DNA of 40,477 bases from an uncultured Lachnospiraceae bacterium (GCA_949893755.1 CATLCV010000019.1:1-40477); one strand, 5' to 3'; counted from the first letter of the stretch, positions 1-10,564 are shown. The notes: generated by a model from the sequence alone, not told the origin. Numbers and translations are program-made.

Positions 1-83
1 CTTCGCATTGATGTTACGATACCTGAATGATCAGACTCTAAATTCAAAACAGCTTTTTTCTGCAGTATCTATTCTCAGTCTCC

Positions 84-272
84 TCAGTCCTTGTCTGCCG
101 AACCCTCATAGATCTTCCTGTATGCTTCCTGAATTCGCGCTTCCACACATTCCGGAAGCTCTACATTCTGAGAGCACTCCACCAGCTTTTCTATTCTATA
201 TTCTTCTTCATGACGCTTCATCTTTTCATCCTTCCTTTCTTTAAATTGAATTGTGCGGTTAATTTCTTCCAT
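84..272 (-). CDS. Small hypothetical protein, possibly a truncated N-terminus
   Basis: This is a highly charged protein of about 62 residues (MEEINRTIQF...), rich in Glu, Lys and Arg, with no membrane segment. The ATG at 272 is preferred because an AAAGAGG ribosome site sits six bases upstream; the in-frame ATG at 278 directly abuts that site. The open frame extends upstream to 494, but that part runs through the promoter-like element and the mobile element and is not expected to be coding. Its segment with LPECVEARIQEAY resembles the soluble N-terminal helices of Firmicutes anti-sigma or membrane-anchored regulators, which would normally continue into a transmembrane helix that is missing here. 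It may be a decayed remnant or a stand-alone small protein. It is the first gene downstream of upstream element copy A. Confidence 0.4.
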   Translation of the reverse strand: MEEINRTIQFKERKDEKMKRHEEEYRIEKLVECSQNVELPECVEARIQEAYRKIYEGSADKD

Positions 273-330
273 ATCCATCCTCTTTCCCGTATAGAATGAA
301 CCCACCCATACGAAAGCGGATTCAGAGGCG

Positions 331-418
331 ATACTGTTTCCGTGGAATATACTACACGATTTTTTGCCCCCGTGACCAAAAATGGATTTTTCTCTTCTTT
401 TCTGACCTTTAATTTTTT
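331..418 (-). promoter_or_regulatory. Conserved upstream element, copy A
   Basis: This 88-bp block aligns without gaps to 2320-2407, with about 68 of 88 identities. Exact blocks include TACACGATTTTTTG and TCTGACCTTTA (plus-strand reading). Both copies point toward leftward genes. Read on the minus strand, each has GGTCAGA, then about 40 bp, then AAAAAATCGTGTA followed by a TATA-like stretch. It lies about 60 bp upstream of the small ORF at 84-272. A shared promoter with a regulator or alternative-sigma recognition site is inferred; the factor is unknown. Confidence 0.6.
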
Positions 419-612
419 CCAGCTGTGCGGTTGCGATTCGATAGGTCATTTGCATGCAATTTATTGCAATGCAAATGACCTGTCGAATCAGCAACCCACT
501 TATTAATGAGCAAAAAACGGCTGCGTCAGCAGACGTAAGAGTGCGTCAGCACGGCTTTTGCGAATTGATAAGTGAGTTGGATGCTCCTTTGAGCATCCAA
601 CCGCACAGCTGG
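419..612. mobile_element. 194-bp MITE-like element with 15-bp terminal inverted repeats
   Basis: The element begins CCAGCTGTGCGGTTG (419-433) and ends with its exact reverse complement (598-612). It is flanked by the 8-bp direct repeat AATTTTTT (411-418 and 613-620), as expected for a target-site duplication. The interior is almost wholly self-complementary: a ~24-bp stem at 435-459/464-489, a stem at 497-507/564-574 that continues at 510-515/556-561, two mini-hairpins at 520-530 and 541-552, and a perfect 10-bp hairpin at 577-600. It carries no transposase. The related copy B locus (2401-2410) shows what the unoccupied site would look like. It could instead be a structured repeat that is transcribed. 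Confidence 0.75.
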
Positions 613-648
613 AATTTTTTTCGAATGGATGCGCAGGTGGAATTTACT

Positions 649-1464
649 TCACATCAGGTCTTTCTTTTCTATCATTTTCTTCATAAGCAATGACATGCTC
701 ACTATGACCGCCGCGCAGACTCCGATTTCCGCAGTCGGATTTATCCCATTTTCCATCACCCCGTCCTGTCTCATCAGCATCAGAGCATTGAAGATCAACA
801 GGGGATTTTTATGAAATACGGAGCTGACCAGAAGTACAACGGAAATCAGGATCCCGATCAGGGCATTTCCTTTTATGGAAGCCGTATACTGTATATATGC
901 CGCGGCTGTCATGACAAGAAGCGGCATTATAAAAATGATCAGCAGGAAGTCCCCTGCCGGATATCCCGCCAGATCCATCCCGGCACATTCCCGCTGTACA
1001 TCACGATGGAACATTCCCGGTGATGCTCCTGTGCAGATCCCGTACAGCAGAAAGGTCAGGCCGGTTACCAGCAGATACCCCGCCGTCTCCATCCACAGCA
1101 TCAGGTTCTGGTATCTCCACCATTTGGCTCTGGACACACAGCGCAGGGTAATCTGCATTTCATAATTTCGCGCAATCTGGCTCACCGAATGTCCGATCAC
1201 CGCAAAAAAATAAATATAATAAAGCGACCAGATCGCCGGAATGTTAAATGGCTCCTGACTTCCGCCCATGGTATACGGGATCGTCCCTTTGCAGAAATCC
1301 GCAATATAATCCCCTGCGGATACTTCAAACCGGATACCAAAATAGCCTTCATATCCCTGCAGGATGTTCCGGAACGTCTGACATTGGATCAGGATCAAAA
1401 GAACCACAGGGATATATTTTTTCCAGTTTCGTTTCCAGAAAAGCCTGGCATATAATTTTGCCAT
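649..1464 (-). CDS. Six-helix membrane protein, ABC-2 permease-like
   Basis: This 271-residue integral membrane protein has hydrophobic segments at about residues 17-35, 78-98, 124-143, 170-192, 200-217 and 248-262, and a basic C-terminal tail (KKMIEKKDLM). The layout resembles small permease subunits of Firmicutes ABC exporters of the bacteriocin-immunity or ABC-2 kind, but no diagnostic motif was recognised. It starts 18 bp after the stop of the upstream membrane gene, with a GGGGGA ribosome site in the gap, so the two are co-transcribed and probably form a heterodimer. No ATP-binding subunit is encoded beside it, so an ATPase would have to come from elsewhere if this is a transporter. Confidence 0.6.
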   Translation of the reverse strand: MAKLYARLFWKRNWKKYIPVVLLILIQCQTFRNILQGYEGYFGIRFEVSAGDYIADFCKGTIPYTMGGSQEPFNIPAIWSLYYIYFFAVIGHSVSQIARNYEMQITLRCVSRAKWWRYQNLMLWMETAGYLLVTGLTFLLYGICTGASPGMFHRDVQRECAGMDLAGYPAGDFLLIIFIMPLLVMTAAAYIQYTASIKGNALIGILISVVLLVSSVFHKNPLLIFNALMLMRQDGVMENGINPTAEIGVCAAVIVSMSLLMKKMIEKKDLM

Positions 1465-1482
1465 CTACAACCGTCCCCCTTC

Positions 1483-2259
1483 TCAGCAATAAAAAATATC
1501 TTTCTTTTTGATGCACGCAATGCCGATCACATATGCCGCAAGCATCACACCGATTCCTGCCAGCACATGCTCGATAAATGTCGCAGGCTCCAGCCAGGTG
1601 CTGTGCTGAAAGGAAAAAAGGAAATGAAAAACCGGGATTCCCCCGACCTTCTCCAGCCCTACCGCCAATACGAGCAGAACCCACAGCAGGATCAGGGTCT
1701 TCGGATACCACATGAAAATATCTGTCAGTACAAAGAGGATCATCATCTTGATCACATACATGCAGAAAATGCCTGCTGCCGCGGTGAGGAACCAAGCGTC
1801 GCTCAGTTCTCCCGTATAGGCGTAATAAACGCTGCTCCGGCTGTCCCAATTGATCAGTGTCCCCTTCGCTGTCCAGGCGAACAGAAATTCCATTCCCAGC
1901 AGGACACCCGCAATCACAATCGCATACCACAAGCTCTCCATGATCTGCCGCACAAGCATTTTTCTGCGGCTTCCATATCTCAGGACAAGCTGGATGTTTA
2001 AGCTGTTCTGCTTGCATTTCATCATCAGAAATGCCGCTGCCGGAAAGATCATGATCCCGGCCCGGTACCCGTCCTGCTGCGCAATCAGCAGATCCGCCGC
2101 GCTTGCCTCCATCCCGTAAAATTCAAGGATGCCGCAGGCATTCCAGACACCCCAGTACGTACAGATGGCGGACCAGAACAAATACGCCAGTACAAGCTTA
2201 TATTCCTTTTCGATTCCGTCCTTCACACTGCACATCGTCTGTCTTAACTCAGAATACAT
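1483..2259 (-). CDS. Six-helix membrane protein, partner of the downstream permease-like protein
   Basis: This 258-residue protein has about six hydrophobic helices (for example YKLVLAYLFWSAICTYW, IVIAGVLLGMEFLFAW and VLAGIGVMLAAYVIGIACI), ending in IKKKDIFYC. The start at 2259 has an AAGGAG ribosome site. It is the first gene of a two-gene unit transcribed leftward from upstream element copy B. Size and topology match the second membrane subunit of small ABC exporters, but no ABC motif is present and no sequence family was recognised. Transport of a peptide or resistance to one is possible but not shown. Confidence 0.6.
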   Translation of the reverse strand: MYSELRQTMCSVKDGIEKEYKLVLAYLFWSAICTYWGVWNACGILEFYGMEASAADLLIAQQDGYRAGIMIFPAAAFLMMKCKQNSLNIQLVLRYGSRRKMLVRQIMESLWYAIVIAGVLLGMEFLFAWTAKGTLINWDSRSSVYYAYTGELSDAWFLTAAAGIFCMYVIKMMILFVLTDIFMWYPKTLILLWVLLVLAVGLEKVGGIPVFHFLFSFQHSTWLEPATFIEHVLAGIGVMLAAYVIGIACIKKKDIFYC

Positions 2260-2319
2260 TTGCTATCGCTCCTTTTTTCTGATATTTCTGACTTCCCCCT
2301 AAGGGAAAAATCAGACCTG

Positions 2320-2408
2320 GTATTGTTTCCTTTGGATATAGTACACGATTTTTTGCATGTATGAACAAAAACGGCTTTTTTTCCAAATTTCTGACCTTTA
2401 GTTTTTTT
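2320..2408 (-). promoter_or_regulatory. Conserved upstream element, copy B
   Basis: This is the second copy of the element at 331-418, lying 61 bp upstream of the membrane-protein pair. The identical core TACACGATTTTTTG and the block TCTGACCTTTA sit at the same mutual distance as in copy A. Here the block continues into an uninterrupted seven-T run followed by C, the sequence expected at copy A if the mobile element were removed. It is probably the promoter and operator region for the permease-like genes. Confidence 0.6.
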
Positions 2409-2411
2409 CTA

Positions 2412-2440
2412 TTGACATCCTTTCGTAAAACAGGCACAAT
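2412..2440 (+). promoter_or_regulatory. Consensus-type sigma-A promoter facing right
   Basis: TTGACA (2412-2417) and CACAAT (2435-2440) are separated by exactly 17 bp. It points away from the permease-like genes toward the tiny ORF at 2475 and the hairpin at 2556-2611. No long rightward gene follows. Confidence 0.6.
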
Positions 2441-2474
2441 AATCATAGGAACTGGAGTACGGCGAGGTGATAGA

Positions 2475-2501
2475 ATGAAACTGGATTCCAAAAAACTTTG
2501 A
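2475..2501 (+). CDS. Eight-codon ORF (leader peptide or gene remnant)
   Basis: ATG at 2475 encodes MKLDSKKL and stops at 2501. A good ribosome site (GAGGTG, 5 bp upstream) and the promoter at 2412-2440 precede it, and a strong hairpin with a T-run follows within 60 bp. The peptide reads like the first residues of a DNA-binding protein, so it may be the 5' remnant of a deleted gene. Otherwise it may be a leader peptide or part of a small RNA. Confidence 0.3.
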   Translation: MKLDSKKL

Positions 2502-2555
2502 AGTCCAACATTCGTAATAAGTGATACTATGAGAAATACCAAGGCATAAAAGAAA

Positions 2556-2618
2556 CTGCCGGAAGCAGACATTTCCACAAGACTTTCTGTGCAAATGTCC
2601 TTTCCCGGCAGCTTTTTA
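2556..2618. terminator. Long three-tier hairpin, bidirectional terminator
   Basis: Stems CTGCCGG/CCGGCAG (2556-2562/2605-2611), GACATTT/AAATGTC (2568-2574/2593-2599) and CACA/TGTG (2576-2579/2588-2591) stack on each other. The plus strand follows with CTTTTTATTT. The minus strand follows with TTTCTTTTATG, so it can end the helicase gene from the right and the short unit from the left. A tandem AGCTTTTTATTTCATA repeat (2611-2626 and 2630-2645) overlaps the helicase stop codon. Confidence 0.7.
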
Positions 2619-2633
2619 TTTCATAGTAGCTTT

Positions 2634-6041
<3,408 letters not shown>

Positions 6042-6195
6042 GAAAAAACCTTCTTTCGTTTAAAATCATAGTTTAGACACGGAAATTATCTATATATTTT
6101 CCATGCTAAAACTATATTTTCATACATTTCTTCCGAATAACTGTTCTTAGTGTATCATATCACAAAGCAGATGTGAACCCATTAATTAGATTATA

Positions 6196-6219
6196 GCCGC
6201 AGTCTCATGTAACTGCGGC
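6196..6219 (-). terminator. Hairpin after the GPH transporter gene
   Basis: GCCGCAG and CTGCGGC form a perfect 7-bp stem just after the transporter stop at 6233. The downstream tract on the minus strand (CTATAATCTAATTAAT) is only moderately U-rich. A plus-strand run TTTTT follows after CGCTCTG. It is a likely transcript end, of moderate strength. Confidence 0.5.
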
Positions 6220-6232
6220 CGCTCTGTTTTTA

Positions 6233-7615
6233 TCACTTTCCTATAACGATTCCTTTTTCCTTCCTCTCCTGGATCTCTTTTACGATCTCATTGTACGCTT
6301 TCCGGTTCAGACGGTAGAAATACAGAACCGCAGCCGTTATGATCCAGAGGATTCCCGGAACCGTGGTAAAGGAATGCTTGATCACGGCAAGTACAGCCGG
6401 ATTCTGCTGCTTGTTCGCCGCATATCCAAAAGCTCCCAGGACGCCCGCAAGAACGGAGGTGCCGATCGCCATTCCAATCTTATTTCCCAGAGAAATAAAT
6501 GCATACTGGAATCCGTCATTCCGAAGTCCGGTCTTCCACTCTCCATATTCCACGCAGTCCGGTACGATCGCATAAATGGCCGTATTGAACCCGGAGAAGA
6601 AAAATTGTGCCAGACAGGAGAACAGGTAAAACGGAACCGGTGAGCTTCCAACTGTGAAAAAGTACATACAGAACATGCTGATCCCTGTCAGGAGCGCAAA
6701 GATTGAAGCGGATCGGCCTTTATTATTGGTCAGCCGGAACACAAACGGAAAACAGGCTGCCCCAATGATAGCCGGAACAATGATAAAAAGTGAATATGTA
6801 CTGAATAATGCCTGATTGCCTTCCACATAAGTGAAATAATACAATGCATCCGCATTTCTTCCATAGAGAGTGACTCCGAACAGGAACTGCCCCGCAACCG
6901 CGATCATATACGGCTTATTCTTCGCAACGGCAGACAGTTGGATCTTCAAGGAGGTCTTTTCCTTTTCCGGCACCTCTACCACCTCTTTTGTCTTTGCAAA
7001 ACAGAAGATATGGCATGCCGCAAAGATACATCCGTACAGGATCGCGATCAGAAGGTATCCTCTCTTGTCGTCTCCATTTCCAAGGGCCGCGATCAGCGGA
7101 ACCGTAACGATATTGATGATGCCGATCGCGATCATGGCGCTGACGGAACGGAAGGTATTGATCTTTGCCCGCTCTTCGATGTTCTGCGTCATGGCGCCGC
7201 ACAGGGTTCCATAGGGAATGTTGACGCAGGTATAGCCCAGTACGAGAATGCAGTAAGTAATCGCCATATACACAATTTTTACGTTAGACGGCCAGTCCGG
7301 ATGCGCCCAGAAGGTCAGCATCAATACGACGGCAGTCAAGGGCGCCGCGATCAGCAGCCAGGGACGGTATCTTCCCCAACGGGTATGAGTCTTATCACTC
7401 AGCCCGCCGATCACAGGATCATTAATGGCATCCCAGAATCTGGAAAACAGCATCAGCCCCGCAACTGCTCCCATTCCGATTCCAAATACATCCGTATAGA
7501 AGATCATCAAAAAGTTTCCTACAAACATCCAGCTGAAATTACACCCCACATCGCCCATACCGTAAGCGATCTTGCTGATCAATGGTACTTTTACATCCGT
7601 TACCTTCTGTTCCAT
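6233..7615 (-). CDS. GPH-family (MelB-like) sugar:cation symporter
   Basis: This protein of about 460 residues has twelve predicted helices and belongs to the glycoside-pentoside-hexuronide:cation symporter group of the major facilitator fold. Hallmarks are GDVGCNFSWMFVGNFLMIFYTDVFG-like N-terminal helices and the loop GGLSDKTHTRWGRYRPWLL around residue 70, a classic MelB/XynP signature. The ATG at 7615 (MEQKV) sits 6 bp after GGGAGG; the ATG at 7618 is equally in frame and the open frame reaches 7642. It lies downstream of a zinc dehydrogenase and a ROK regulator, so it probably imports the sugar or polyol oxidised by that dehydrogenase. The substrate cannot be named from sequence. Confidence 0.85.
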   Translation of the reverse strand: MEQKVTDVKVPLISKIAYGMGDVGCNFSWMFVGNFLMIFYTDVFGIGMGAVAGLMLFSRFWDAINDPVIGGLSDKTHTRWGRYRPWLLIAAPLTAVVLMLTFWAHPDWPSNVKIVYMAITYCILVLGYTCVNIPYGTLCGAMTQNIEERAKINTFRSVSAMIAIGIINIVTVPLIAALGNGDDKRGYLLIAILYGCIFAACHIFCFAKTKEVVEVPEKEKTSLKIQLSAVAKNKPYMIAVAGQFLFGVTLYGRNADALYYFTYVEGNQALFSTYSLFIIVPAIIGAACFPFVFRLTNNKGRSASIFALLTGISMFCMYFFTVGSSPVPFYLFSCLAQFFFSGFNTAIYAIVPDCVEYGEWKTGLRNDGFQYAFISLGNKIGMAIGTSVLAGVLGAFGYAANKQQNPAVLAVIKHSFTTVPGILWIITAAVLYFYRLNRKAYNEIVKEIQERKEKGIVIGK

Positions 7616-7655
7616 CATGGTCCTCCCTGTCCTCATTGACATTCATTGTTTTGAC

Positions 7656-7687
7656 CGCTCAGAGCCTGCTGCTTCCGGCTCTGAGCG
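7656..7687. repeat. Perfect 11-bp inverted repeat between dehydrogenase and transporter
   Basis: CGCTCAGAGCC (7656-7666) and GGCTCTGAGCG (7677-7687) enclose a 10-base loop. No T-run follows on the minus strand, so a pure terminator is unlikely. An mRNA-stabilising or processing hairpin that sets dehydrogenase versus transporter levels is more plausible. Confidence 0.6.
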
Positions 7688-7717
7688 CGGTACCTGAATA
7701 CACCTGAATCCGCTGAT

Positions 7718-8770
7718 TTATTCTTCCCCGATACGGATAACAGCCTTCACGATATCCGCCTTATTGTTCACACTGTAATCCATTGCCTTCTGTGCTTCAT
7801 CCAGCCCGAATATATCTGTCACTATCCCTTTCAGATTCACTTTTCCGGAAGCAACCGCGTCAATTGCCATCGGATAAATGTGACGGTAGCGGAATACGGT
7901 CTTAAAGGTCAGCTCTTTATCCAGTGCCAGGCTCATGGGCAGGGTCATCTCACCGCTCTTGCTGTAGCCTACCAGTACGATCGTGGAGCCCTTTTTGGTC
8001 ATGTGGATGGTCTGTACTGTGGTGATCTGTGTTCCCGCAGTCTCCACTGCCAAGTCGCATCCCTTTCCTTCCGTCAGCCTCATCACCTCTTCCACCGCAT
8101 CGGTTTTGCTTCCGTTGATCACACCGTCCGCTCCCAGCTCCAGTGCCTTTTCCAGACGCTTTTCCATAATGTCTACTACATAAACCTTGGACACGCCCAT
8201 GGCTTTGAGTGCCATCATCGTGACCAGGCCGATACAGCCTGCCCCCATGACAACTGCCGTCTGTCCCGCTCTTGCGCCGCCCTGCATTGCCGCATGGAAG
8301 CCTACTGCCAGAGGCTCGATCAAAGCCCCTTCCAGCGTGCTCACATTGTCCGGCAGCTTAAAGCACAGATCTGCCTCATGGGCCACATATTCCTGGAATA
8401 CGCCGTCTACCGGAGGCGTTGCGAAAAATACCACATCCGGACAGAGGTTATAGCGTCCGGTCTTGCAGAATTCACAGTGCCCGCAGGTCTTGCCCGGCTC
8501 CAGTGCCACCCGGTCTCCCACTTTCAGATGCTTCACGTCCTTTCCCACCTCTACCACAGTGCCTCCCGGTTCATGTCCGAGTACAAAGGGCGGTTTTACT
8601 ACATAATCTCCGATGGCTCCTGTCTCGTAGTAATGCAGGTCACTTCCGCAGATCCCAACGTATTCCAATTTGACCAGTACCTCGTTGTCCTTTGCTTTCG
8701 GAATCTCCCGCTCCTCAAATCCCATCTTGCCGATTCCCAGCATCACCGCAGTTTTCATTGTTCCTTCCAT
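7718..8770 (-). CDS. Zinc-dependent polyol/alcohol dehydrogenase (sorbitol/xylitol dehydrogenase type)
   Basis: This 350-residue medium-chain dehydrogenase oxidises a secondary alcohol group with NAD(P). The catalytic zinc motif CGSDLHYYE is near residue 41 and [12 protein letters not shown] near 65. The structural zinc cysteines sit in [15 protein letters not shown] (about 96-110), and the Rossmann glycines in [17 protein letters not shown] (about 176-192). The start at 8770 follows AAGGAGG by 8 bp; a second ATG four codons in is also possible. It is the first gene downstream of the consensus promoter at 8830-8858 and is followed by the GPH symporter, forming a short polyol or sugar-acid pathway probably controlled by the upstream ROK protein. 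Xylitol, sorbitol or a related polyol is a family-based guess. Confidence 0.88.
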   Translation of the reverse strand: MEGTMKTAVMLGIGKMGFEEREIPKAKDNEVLVKLEYVGICGSDLHYYETGAIGDYVVKPPFVLGHEPGGTVVEVGKDVKHLKVGDRVALEPGKTCGHCEFCKTGRYNLCPDVVFFATPPVDGVFQEYVAHEADLCFKLPDNVSTLEGALIEPLAVGFHAAMQGGARAGQTAVVMGAGCIGLVTMMALKAMGVSKVYVVDIMEKRLEKALELGADGVINGSKTDAVEEVMRLTEGKGCDLAVETAGTQITTVQTIHMTKKGSTIVLVGYSKSGEMTLPMSLALDKELTFKTVFRYRHIYPMAIDAVASGKVNLKGIVTDIFGLDEAQKAMDYSVNNKADIVKAVIRIGEE

Positions 8771-8829
8771 GATAGTGTCCTCCTTTTTCTTTGTTGTGTA
8801 CTTTATTAAATAGTTTTATTATGTTTTTA

Positions 8830-8858
8830 ATTTTATATTCAAAAATCTATTTTGTCAA
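8830..8858 (-). promoter_or_regulatory. Sigma-A promoter for dehydrogenase-transporter unit
   Basis: On the minus strand, TTGACA (8858-8853) and TAAAAT (8835-8830) are 17 bp apart. This is close to consensus and lies about 60 bp upstream of the dehydrogenase start. Confidence 0.75.
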
Positions 8859-8879
8859 CAGATTCTATATTGGAATCTG
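8859..8879. promoter_or_regulatory. Palindromic operator abutting the -35 box
   Basis: CAGATTC-N7-GAATCTG is a perfect 7-bp inverted repeat directly touching the -35 hexamer at 8853-8858. The neighbouring ROK protein is the obvious candidate to bind it. A site immediately upstream of -35 could also serve an activator. Confidence 0.6.
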
Positions 8880-8993
8880 ATTTTCGGTAATATACACAAA
8901 ACAGATCTCTGCTTTTTGTTCAAAATGTACATACATCAATTGGCAACAACATAATGTCTAAAAATTCAGGCAAGCCAAGAATCCCATAGAACC

Positions 8994-9024
8994 AAAAAAA
9001 GAGACTCCATCTTTGAAGTCTCTT
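8994..9024 (-). terminator. Intrinsic terminator of the ROK gene
   Basis: The minus strand reads AAGAGACT, a short loop, AGTCTCTT and then a seven-T run. It begins 26 bp after the ROK stop codon. It separates the ROK gene from the dehydrogenase promoter downstream. Confidence 0.85.
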
Positions 9025-9050
9025 CACCAAAATACGTTTCCTGACTCTAA

Positions 9051-10175
9051 TTAAATCTGCTTCACAAAATCTTCTGTCACCTGCAATGCCGCCCCCAGTG
9101 CCGCCGCCCCCAGCTCATAGCTACATGCCTTCACAAACGGGCTGCCTTCGGCGAATGTATTTCTTTCCGATACCTTTTTCCAGATATCCTGAATGTGCGC
9201 TTCTGCGTAGCTTCCCACATATCCGCCCAGGATGATATCACAGTCCAGGACCATATGGATATTGTTGACCGCAATTGCCAGATAGGACGTATATCGGTTC
9301 CAAAGCCGCACGGCCTCCTCTTCTTTTCGCTCCAGTGCCGCAAAAAATCTTTCCAGCTTTCCGCCCGCCGCATCGGATAAGCGCGACGCAGAGCAGTAAG
9401 CATCCAGGCATCCCTTTTTCCCGCAGTAACAGGGATCTCCGTCCGCAACCACCGTCATATGCCCCACCTCTCCGCATCGGAAATGATCCCCCTGCATGAG
9501 CTCATTGCGGTAGAATACGGCGCCTCCCACTGTATTGCTCAATGACAGATAAAAGAACCTGTCCGGCCCATCCGGGCGGATTCCCTCCGCATAGGCCCCC
9601 GCATTCGCGTCATTCAGAAAAAAGCAGGGATAGGAAAAAAAGCGGCTTACCAGATCAAATGGCACAGCTTCCACACCGAGTACATGCGATTCGGCAATCC
9701 TCCTGTCCAGGTCAATAATTCCCGGAAAAGCGATCCCGATCCCCAGTATCCGCTCCCGGACCGCGCCGCTTTCCTCTAAAAAGCGTTCCAGCTTTTCATT
9801 GACCTCCCAATAATACAGGTCTTCCGAAGCATAGGGCTGGTAGATCCGTTCGTAATTTAAAATTTCACCGGCAAGGTTGGTCAGCACCAGGCTGATATGG
9901 TTCTTTGTGATGTCCAGCCCCACCGCCTGTTTGATATTCACAGCCGCGGACAGCGCCTTGGCCCGGCGGCCTCCGGTGGACTGCAGCTCGCCCTTTTCTT
10001 CTACCAGCCCTTTTTCGATCAGCTCCTTTGTGATCTGCGTCACCGTGGGCAGGCTCATGTTCATCTCATGGGCAATGTCCGGGTTGGAAACCGTACCGTG
10101 TCTGTATATGTAGCGGAACACCCGGTTCCGATTCTGTTTTTTCACTTCCATGTTCGTTACTTTTTTCTTGTCCAT
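9051..10175 (-). CDS. ROK-family transcriptional repressor (XylR/NagC type)
   Basis: This 374-residue protein has an N-terminal winged helix-turn-helix (about residues 10-70, PDIAHEMNMSLPTVTQITKEL) joined to a ROK sugar-kinase-like domain. The zinc-binding ROK signature CYCGKKGCLDAYC (about residues 251-263) is intact, as is a GIAFPGIID stretch. The start follows AGGAG by 5 bp, and a TATAAT box on the minus strand is at 10221-10216. Such proteins repress sugar genes until their sugar or sugar-phosphate is bound. It has its own terminator, so it is a separate transcript just upstream of the dehydrogenase-symporter unit. The palindrome at 8859-8879 is the likely target. Confidence 0.9.
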   Translation of the reverse strand: MDKKKVTNMEVKKQNRNRVFRYIYRHGTVSNPDIAHEMNMSLPTVTQITKELIEKGLVEEKGELQSTGGRRAKALSAAVNIKQAVGLDITKNHISLVLTNLAGEILNYERIYQPYASEDLYYWEVNEKLERFLEESGAVRERILGIGIAFPGIIDLDRRIAESHVLGVEAVPFDLVSRFFSYPCFFLNDANAGAYAEGIRPDGPDRFFYLSLSNTVGGAVFYRNELMQGDHFRCGEVGHMTVVADGDPCYCGKKGCLDAYCSASRLSDAAGGKLERFFAALERKEEEAVRLWNRYTSYLAIAVNNIHMVLDCDIILGGYVGSYAEAHIQDIWKKVSERNTFAEGSPFVKACSYELGAAALGAALQVTEDFVKQI

Positions 10176-10291
10176 ATTGACTCCTATACCTTAACAATCG
10201 CTTTTTGTACCATTCATTATAACAGAAATGACAAAGAATTTGGACACTTCTATCCGGTTTTTCCGTTTTTTTCTTTTTATCCGCATACGTA

Positions 10292-10320
10292 TTGTAATCC
10301 CCTTTTCCCCATGCTATAAT
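10292..10320 (+). promoter_or_regulatory. Sigma-A promoter of hydrogenase-maturation operon
   Basis: TTGTAA (10292-10297) and a perfect TATAAT (10315-10320) are separated by 17 bp. It faces right into the leader and the TM1266-type, hydG and hydF genes. It is divergent from the ROK gene. Confidence 0.75.
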
Positions 10321-10326
10321 AAATCT

Positions 10327-10527
10327 GGTCGTTCTGATTACTAAGGGCATCTTTACAAAAAGCTGCATCTGCGTAAAAAGGCGTACAAGATCAACTGATA
10401 ATTTCCATGATACGTTCAGATATTCCGCATATTTTATCGGAGCTTCAGGTCATTTTGCAGCCTGCTGCCCTATAGCGGTGTATTATTTTATCAGACAAAT
10501 CTGCGCCCGGAACGAGGGCGCTTTTTT
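10327..10527 (+). ncRNA. Structured leader ending in an attenuator, candidate riboswitch or small RNA
   Basis: Between the promoter and the first maturation gene lies about 200 nt with no ORF that ends in an intrinsic terminator. AGGGCA (10344-10349) can pair with TGCCCT (10466-10471) to close a multi-helix domain. Inside it, TCCG/CGGA and CAGG/CCTG hairpins are possible, as is an imperfect direct repeat starting GCATCT at 10347 and 10365. No known riboswitch class was recognised. Because no rightward gene lies upstream, the terminator must either end a stand-alone RNA or attenuate the downstream operon. Confidence 0.5.
10503..10527 (+). terminator. Attenuator-type intrinsic terminator before the TM1266-type gene
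   Basis: GCGCCC (10503-10508) and GGGCGC (10516-10521) form a GC stem with a 7-base loop, followed by TTTTTT and ATTTT. It ends 26 bp before the ribosome site of the next gene. Confidence 0.85.
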
Positions 10528-10564
10528 ATTTTGAAAAAATCATCACTTGAAAAAGGAGGCTTTT

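Noticed and set aside
273..494. N-terminal extension of the small ORF upstream to 494
   Set aside because: The extension would be encoded by the conserved upstream element and the MITE, and a ribosome site marks a start at 272.
10327..10527. tRNA, tmRNA, SRP RNA, SAM, FMN or TPP riboswitch in the leader
   Set aside because: None of the conserved core sequences of these RNAs could be found by eye.
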